From: G965220305 sp965220305
Lineage (GTDB): Bacteria; Chloroflexota; Dehalococcoidia; Lucifugimonadales; UBA3495
Length of the DNA stretch: 64,000 nucleotides
Assembly: GCA_965220305.1 (NCBI GenBank)
Contig: OZ244817.1
Location: forward strand, 310,001-374,000
Direction of reading: 5' to 3'
Below are positions 59,127-64,000 of this stretch, in pieces. Under the pieces are notes generated by a model. It was not told the DNA's origin. It did no database searches and saw nothing but the letters and a program-made list of their open reading frames with translations. Within the stretch, counting starts at the first letter, position 1. The number at the start of each line of letters is the position of its first letter. A program made the position numbers and the translations under genes.

Positions 59127-60296
59127 CTAGGGGGTGGGTATGGTCCAGTTCTCCAACCGCTGGCAACCCTTTTCGACCTGGCTGTCCGGCGTGGTCAGCG
59201 AGAGCCGGATGTACCCCTCGCCGTACTGGCCGTAGCTGGAGCCCGGAGTAACTACGATGTCGGTCTCTTCCAACAACCTGGCGGCGAATTCTGCTGAGGT
59301 GAACCCCTGGGGGATACCCGCCCAGACGTAGAGGCTGGCCCGGGGCACTTCAACCTGGAGTCCCATCTTGGTCACGGCTTGGATTACGCGGTCGCGCCGC
59401 CACTGGTAAATGGCGTTATTGTCGTCGATGTAAGACTGAGTGCCGGTAAGGGCTTCAATCGCCATTTGCTGGATGGCCTGGGGTATGCCCGAGTCGAGAT
59501 TGGCCTTAATCTGGAAAAGGGCCTTGATCATATCCGCGTTGCCCACGGCCATACCGATGCGCCACCCGGTCATGTTATAGCTCTTGGACAAGGAGTGAAA
59601 CTCCAGGCCCACCTCTCTGGCCCCATCCACCTCCAGAAAACTGGACGCGCGGTAGCCATCGTAACCCACTTCGCTGTAGGCGGCATCATGCAGCAACGCA
59701 ATGTCGTGCTCGCGGCAAAATGCGATGGCCGAGGCAAAGTCCTCGGCGTTGGCCACGGCGCTGGTAGGATTGTTTGGGTAGTTGAGCCACAGCACCTTGG
59801 CGGCGCGGGCCACTTCGGTAGGTATGCCATCTAGCTCGGGCAGCCAACCATTCTCTTCCCGTAGGGGCATGACATGGCTTTCAGCGCCGGCGAACATGGT
59901 GCCCACGCCGTAGACGGGATAAGCGGGGTCTGGCACCAGAGCGACGTCGCCGGGATCCAGGAAGCAGAAGGCGGCATGGCCGATGCCCTCCTTGGCTCCA
60001 ATCAGGGGCAACACCTCGGTATCCGGGTCCAGGACCACACCGAAGCGGCCCTCGTACCACTGGGCGATGGCGCGGCGCAACTCGGGCAAACCGTCGGTCT
60101 CCGGATAGCGGTGGTTGGGCGGGTCCTGGGAAGCCTCCAGGAGCCGGTCGATTATTGGTTGGGGGGTAGGTATGTCCGGGTCCCCAATGCCGAAGGTCAC
60201 CACATCGGCCCCGGCGGCCCGCTTCTCGGAAATAATCCTGGAGATTTCCACGAATGGGTAAGGGGCCAGCTTGCCCAGTCTTGCTGATAATTGCAC
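59127..60296 (-). CDS. dapL: LL-diaminopimelate aminotransferase-like
   Basis: 389 residues, fold type I PLP aminotransferase, Lys238 in SLSKSYNMTGWRIG. The N-terminus MQLSARLGKLAPYPFVEISRI and YPETDGLPELRRAIAQWY fit DapL. The adjacent dapF supports a role in lysine/peptidoglycan precursor synthesis by the one-step DapL route (tetrahydrodipicolinate to LL-DAP). Alternative: another class I aspartate-type aminotransferase. GTG start at 60296 behind GGGAGGGA. Downstream hflX. Confidence 0.85.
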   Translation of the reverse strand: MQLSARLGKLAPYPFVEISRIISEKRAAGADVVTFGIGDPDIPTPQPIIDRLLEASQDPPNHRYPETDGLPELRRAIAQWYEGRFGVVLDPDTEVLPLIGAKEGIGHAAFCFLDPGDVALVPDPAYPVYGVGTMFAGAESHVMPLREENGWLPELDGIPTEVARAAKVLWLNYPNNPTSAVANAEDFASAIAFCREHDIALLHDAAYSEVGYDGYRASSFLEVDGAREVGLEFHSLSKSYNMTGWRIGMAVGNADMIKALFQIKANLDSGIPQAIQQMAIEALTGTQSYIDDNNAIYQWRRDRVIQAVTKMGLQVEVPRASLYVWAGIPQGFTSAEFAARLLEETDIVVTPGSSYGQYGEGYIRLSLTTPDSQVEKGCQRLENWTIPTP

Positions 60297-60480
60297 TCTT
60301 TCCCTCCCGGGGATATTTGTATTGAGTAGTCACTGGAGCCGATTGCGGCAAGGGCAGTGCCCCCTGGCATCTAGGTCTGGAAACCCGCTCGACAGCCCAC
60401 TAATCGCGTCGCTGCTTGGTTTCGGGGAGCCCCAAGGGGCCAGGAAAAAGACGGCGTTTTGGGGCCTGTAGTCACACCGT

Positions 60481-61329
60481 CTACCACTCGCCGGTAAATA
60501 CCTCTGCCGCCGGGCCTTCCATGAACACCTCGCCCTCCCCGTCCCACTCGACCGTCAGAGTACCGCCAGGCAGTGTTATGTCAACCTTGTCCCCGGTGTG
60601 CCCCAGCAGACGGCAGGCTACCGCGATGCCGCAAGCCCCGGTACCGCAGGCCATGGTCTCCCCCGAACCCCGCTCCCAGACGCGGGCGGTCAGGTGGCCT
60701 TCATCGACAACGTTCACAATCTCGAAGTTAGTCTTTCGGGGAAACATGGGATGGCGCTCCACCAGCGGCCCGATGTTGCGAAGAGGGAACTCCCCAACCG
60801 GCTGGTCCAAAACGGTGACAGCGTGAGGGTTGCCCATCGATACCATTGTCAGGTAGAGCCGGAAATCTCCGGGTTGGATAGCGTACTTGATGATCGGCCC
60901 CCTGGACTTAACCATAGCCGGATCCAAGAGAACTGGAATGTCGGCGGCAGCAAATCGGGGAACGCCCATAGCAACCCGAGCGCCAGAGACCGAGTCCCCA
61001 CTGTATTTGGGAATCACTGTGCGAATTCCCGCCAGGGTATCCACCGTCATCCCCGCTTCGGGCCGGTCCACGATGCCACGCTCAATAGCATACTTGGCAA
61101 AACAGCGGATACCGTTTCCACACATCTCTCCTTCTGAACCATCGGCGTTGAACATCTGCATCTTGAGGTCAGCAACATCGGAGTTCTGGATGAGAATAAG
61201 CCCATCGCTGCCGATCCCAAAATGACGATCGCTCATTTCCCGGCATAGGACGGGCCAGTCTTCATCCATGTCCCGGGCATCGATATAGATGTAATCGTTG
61301 CCAGCGCCATGCATTTTAGTGAATTTCAT
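60481..61329 (-). CDS. dapF: Diaminopimelate epimerase
   Basis: 282 residues, both catalytic Cys present: Cys70 in EMCGNGIRC and Cys228 in MACGTGACG. The start MKFTKMHGAGNDYIYID is canonical. It converts LL- to meso-diaminopimelate for peptidoglycan and lysine. It precedes dapL by 184 nt and follows miaA by 26 nt. Confidence 0.95.
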   Translation of the reverse strand: MKFTKMHGAGNDYIYIDARDMDEDWPVLCREMSDRHFGIGSDGLILIQNSDVADLKMQMFNADGSEGEMCGNGIRCFAKYAIERGIVDRPEAGMTVDTLAGIRTVIPKYSGDSVSGARVAMGVPRFAAADIPVLLDPAMVKSRGPIIKYAIQPGDFRLYLTMVSMGNPHAVTVLDQPVGEFPLRNIGPLVERHPMFPRKTNFEIVNVVDEGHLTARVWERGSGETMACGTGACGIAVACRLLGHTGDKVDITLPGGTLTVEWDGEGEVFMEGPAAEVFTGEW

Positions 61330-61355
61330 CTGTGACCCTCCTGGCTCATTGCGGC

Positions 61356-62294
61356 CTATTGTACCACAGGCGGCGCGCCCCTTCGGAAGTCCTCGATCAA
61401 CGCCGCCGCCCGCTCATCCGTATCTGATTCGGCGGCGTCGAGCCAGTGAATCCTCGGGTCCTTTAGCTTGAACCAACTGTACTGGCTGCGCGCCAAACGG
61501 TGAGTCTGAAACTTGGTGCGCTGCACCGCCTCTTCCCACGAAATGGCCCCCGACAGGTAGAGTCCCAGCTCGCGGTAGCCTGGCCCGTTCAGGGGGCCCT
61601 CGCCCGCCTGGTAACCCATGTCCGAAAGGCGAATGACCTCTTCCAGCAGGCCGTCCGCGACCATACGGTCTACTCGCTGGTCGATGCGACGGTACAGGCT
61701 TTCCCGGGGCATGGTTAGGCCCAGTACCAGGGACCTGAAGGTGTTGGCGGCCTTGGCCGACCGGCTGGAGGCCGTCTGGCCGGTGGCGCGGAAGACTTCC
61801 AGGGCGCGGATTACCCGCCGGACATTGCGGGAGTCCACCTGGGTTGCCCGGTGTGGGTCAACCCCTTGCAGCTCTTGATATAGGGCGTCGGGGCCCAGTT
61901 GTTCGGCTTGAAGATACTTGGCGCGGCGGAACGCGGGATCCGGCGGCACGGCGGGTACTTCCCAACCCTCCAACAGTGCCCAAACGTACTGGCCGGAGCC
62001 GCCAACGACCAAAGGCAGCCTCTTTCGGCCATGAATATCTTGGATGCAGCTTCGCGCGAGGGGCAGGAAGGCGCCCAAGTCGAGAGGCTGACGGGGTTCC
62101 CGGATGTCCAGGAGGTGGTGGGGAGCTTGACACCTTTCTGTAGGGCTGGGTTTGGCGGTGCCTATATCCATTCCCCGGTAGACCTGCCGGCTATCGGAAT
62201 TGATGATTTCGCCCTTGAGCATCTGGGCTAATTTGACCGATAGCCCGGTCTTGCCTACCGCAGTCGGGCCCACAATTGCTACCACCGGAGGCAA
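61356..62294 (-). CDS. miaA: tRNA dimethylallyltransferase
   Basis: 312 residues from TTG at 62294. P-loop IVGPTAVGKT, then INSDSRQVYRGMDIGTAKP, HHLLDI and VDSRNVRRVIRALEV, the standard MiaA blocks. It adds an isopentenyl group to A37 of tRNAs that read U-starting codons. The start lies only 11 nt after the tpiA stop with no ATG available; the frame extends up to 62573 in antisense-free overlap with tpiA but that part is not MiaA-like. Confidence 0.92.
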   Translation of the reverse strand: MPPVVAIVGPTAVGKTGLSVKLAQMLKGEIINSDSRQVYRGMDIGTAKPSPTERCQAPHHLLDIREPRQPLDLGAFLPLARSCIQDIHGRKRLPLVVGGSGQYVWALLEGWEVPAVPPDPAFRRAKYLQAEQLGPDALYQELQGVDPHRATQVDSRNVRRVIRALEVFRATGQTASSRSAKAANTFRSLVLGLTMPRESLYRRIDQRVDRMVADGLLEEVIRLSDMGYQAGEGPLNGPGYRELGLYLSGAISWEEAVQRTKFQTHRLARSQYSWFKLKDPRIHWLDAAESDTDERAAALIEDFRRGAPPVVQ

Positions 62295-62305
62295 TAGCCC
62301 TACCC

Positions 62306-63070
62306 TCAGTTGGAAGCCTTTACCGCTGCCGCCTGCTGCACTACCTCCACAAACTGCTCCGCCTGCAGGCTGGCGCCACCGACCAGGGCCCCGTGAATAC
62401 AGTCTTGCGCCGCGTAGTCGGCCACATTTGCGGGGTTTACGCTGCCCCCGTACAGGAGGGCTACTTCTTCCCCAGCCCCGCCAAATAGGGACTTCAACGT
62501 CTCCAGGATGGGACCGCCCATAATTTCGGAGGCAATCTCCGGCGTGGCTGCTTGACCCGTCCCGATGGCCCAAACGGGTTCGTAGGCGACGATTAGCCCA
62601 CTTATGTCAACCAGGCCACTCAAGGAACCCCGTAGTTGGGCTTCGACCACGGCTTCAGCCTGCCCGGCCTCCCGTTGTTCCAGAGTCTCGCCGATGCAAA
62701 CTATGGGGTTTAGCCCGTGCTGAAACGCCGCCTGGACTTTGAGGCTTATCTGCTGGTCGGTTTCGCCAAAGAGTTGCCGCCTTTCCGAATGACCGAGTAT
62801 CACGTAATCGCAGAGTCCTTGCAGCATGGTGGGGGCTATCTCGCCGGTGAAAGCGCCCGATTCTTGAGAATGCATATTCTGCGCGCCCACGAAAATGGGC
62901 GAACCCCGCACCACGTCAGCGACGGCGGCGAGGGATACAAAGGGAGGGCATAGGATAACCTGGGCGGATGAGTCCTGACCCAGCCCATTCCGCACGCTGG
63001 TTGCCAATTCCACAGCGGCGGCCAGATTGGTGTTCATTTTCCAGTTGCCAGCAAGGACGGTCGGCGGCAT
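62306..63070 (-). CDS. tpiA: Triosephosphate isomerase
   Basis: 254 residues, TIM barrel with Lys11 in GNWKMN, catalytic His94 in ILGHSERR and catalytic Glu164 in VAYEPVWAIGTG. It interconverts dihydroxyacetone phosphate and glyceraldehyde 3-phosphate. Together with the phosphoglycerate mutase upstream (15 nt) it is a glycolysis pair. Confidence 0.97.
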   Translation of the reverse strand: MPPTVLAGNWKMNTNLAAAVELATSVRNGLGQDSSAQVILCPPFVSLAAVADVVRGSPIFVGAQNMHSQESGAFTGEIAPTMLQGLCDYVILGHSERRQLFGETDQQISLKVQAAFQHGLNPIVCIGETLEQREAGQAEAVVEAQLRGSLSGLVDISGLIVAYEPVWAIGTGQAATPEIASEIMGGPILETLKSLFGGAGEEVALLYGGSVNPANVADYAAQDCIHGALVGGASLQAEQFVEVVQQAAAVKASN

Positions 63071-63085
63071 TAGAACTCCGTTATC

Positions 63086-64000
63086 CTATGGACCGAATTT
63101 AGTGAGTTTGCCAGCGTGGGATAGGGCCAACAACATCACGTTGGTGGCCGGTATGCTGCCGATGGACCCCAGCCCGCAGGCCCGCTCATCAAAGGACTTT
63201 ACTCCTTCACCCCTGGTCAACTGCGAGTTAATCATAAAAGGCACCGGGTGCCAACTGTGGGCCGCCATAATGGCTGGCGTGGCGTGGTCTCCGGCAACCA
63301 TGAATACGTCCGGCTCCAACTCCCGAATCAAGGGAATGAGGGGGTCCAACTCCTCCAGGCGCTTGACCTTGGCGTCGAAATCTCCGTCTTCGCCGGCGGC
63401 GTCGGCGGGTTTGTAGTGAATGAAGAAGAAGTCGTGGTCCTTGTAGTGCTGGTGCATAGTCTCGACTTCATCGGCGAAGGTGTGTCCGGTGGGAATGATT
63501 TCCATCCCGGCCACCGTCGCCAGTCCCCGGTACATGGGATACGCTGCAATGCCTGCCGGGTTCAACCGATAAACATCGCCCATAGGCGGCAGGTGGGGGA
63601 GTTGGGCCCATCCTCGGAGCAGCACCATGTTGGCCGGTTCCTCTTCGGATAGGAGACGCCCGGCCTCGGCCACGAACTGGTTAACCGCGGAGGCCGTCTT
63701 TTCGGCTTCTGGGGTTAGGCCCCGGGCCGGCAACGCCGCTACGCCGGTCTGTTGCGGGTCGGTCTCGGAGAGCATCTCGGAGAGTCCCTCGCCACGGAGC
63801 CGTAGCACGAAACGGTAGTCCTGCACCGGAAACACGTCCACCTGAACGCCGGGCACCTCTATCTGGTCCAACCGTTCACAGAGGGGGGCGCTCAACTCGG
63901 TGGCTATCCTCCCCGCGCGACGGTCCACCAGCAAGCCATTCCCATCCACGGCACAGAAGTTGCCCCGGGCGGCCACGTCTCCGGGCCGCAGCTCAATGTC
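63086..64000 (-). CDS. apgM: 2,3-bisphosphoglycerate-independent phosphoglycerate mutase, archaeal type (partial)
   Basis: C-terminal ~304 residues; the frame runs off the right edge (D-I-E-L-R-P-G-D precedes the first visible GTG). Blocks RGNFCAVDGNGLLVDRRAGR, the FIHYKPADAAGEDGDF segment, VAGDHATPAIMAAHSWHPVP are typical of the alkaline-phosphatase-like archaeal iPGM. It interconverts 3- and 2-phosphoglycerate. First gene in the operon with tpiA. Confidence 0.88.
   Translation of the reverse strand, partial: DIELRPGDVAARGNFCAVDGNGLLVDRRAGRIATELSAPLCERLDQIEVPGVQVDVFPVQDYRFVLRLRGEGLSEMLSETDPQQTGVAALPARGLTPEAEKTASAVNQFVAEAGRLLSEEEPANMVLLRGWAQLPHLPPMGDVYRLNPAGIAAYPMYRGLATVAGMEIIPTGHTFADEVETMHQHYKDHDFFFIHYKPADAAGEDGDFDAKVKRLEELDPLIPLIRELEPDVFMVAGDHATPAIMAAHSWHPVPFMINSQLTRGEGVKSFDERACGLGSIGSIPATNVMLLALSHAGKLTKFGP

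Overview
The window is about 60% GC bacterial DNA with housekeeping genes (dnaE, hflX, dapF, dapL-type aminotransferase, miaA, tpiA, phosphoglycerate mutase, RNase D, five tRNAs) scattered among many catabolic and redox genes. The mix fits an uncultured Chloroflexota of the Dehalococcoidia/SAR202 type: LLM flavin oxidoreductase, SDRs, thiolase plus DUF35 protein, GMC oxidoreductase, an orphan xanthine-dehydrogenase large subunit, a DapL-type lysine route and an archaeal-type phosphoglycerate mutase. That placement is inference from gene content only.

Layout. 1-6.8 kb: C-terminal part of a pentapeptide/TIR protein, gamma-glutamyltransferase, two tandem SDRs, a TlpA-like lipoprotein, a CopD-like membrane protein and a Trm112-like zinc protein. 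6.9-9.7 kb: the first selenoprotein module, then an NHL propeller. 10-13 kb: a thiolase-GMC oxidoreductase operon. 13.3-18.9 kb: tRNA-Ala, a methyltransferase and a complete general amino-acid ABC transporter (aapJQMP type) with two palindromic elements between aapJ and aapQ. 19.3-28.4 kb: cupin, LLM oxidoreductase, orphan molybdopterin subunit, second selenoprotein module, cyclase and S9 peptidase. 28.7-37.6 kb: a small HTH regulator, DedA protein, PLP lyase, HypE-like protein, tRNA-Glu, DMT transporter, M20 peptidase, RNase D and HpcH/HpaI aldolase. 38-41.7 kb: thiolase, DUF35 protein and acyl-CoA ligase. 42-48.7 kb: a broken P-II gene, EVE protein, gamma-carbonic anhydrase, RidA, dnaE and a small CxxC protein. 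49-52 kb: third selenoprotein module and GuaB3. 52.4-55.9 kb: a B12-dependent acyl-CoA mutase operon. 56-64 kb: a tRNA Val-Leu-Arg cluster, an AlkA-like glycosylase and the housekeeping operon phosphoglycerate mutase-tpiA-miaA-dapF-dapL-hflX.

The main discovery is a repeated two-gene module. Three times on the minus strand an ORF ends in a TGA followed directly by Gly-Ser-Cys codons and an in-frame continuation of about 80 residues. This is the UGSC selenoprotein motif, and each TGA is followed by a hairpin of bacterial SECIS type. Each of these genes sits next to a member of one family of about 350 residues with a conserved GWTDGLP motif and conserved MxGCxPEY and YC motifs. A conventional annotation would split all three selenoproteins into fragments.

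The second notable locus is the mutase operon at 52.4-55.9 kb. The large subunit has Ile, Asp and Gln at the three positions that identify 2-hydroxyisobutyryl-CoA mutase, not methylmalonyl-CoA mutase. It is followed by its B12 subunit and by a ligase that resembles 2-hydroxyisobutyryl-CoA ligase. Together they could activate a branched 2-hydroxy acid and isomerise it to a 3-hydroxyacyl-CoA, a substrate that the thiolases and SDRs in the window could plausibly process.
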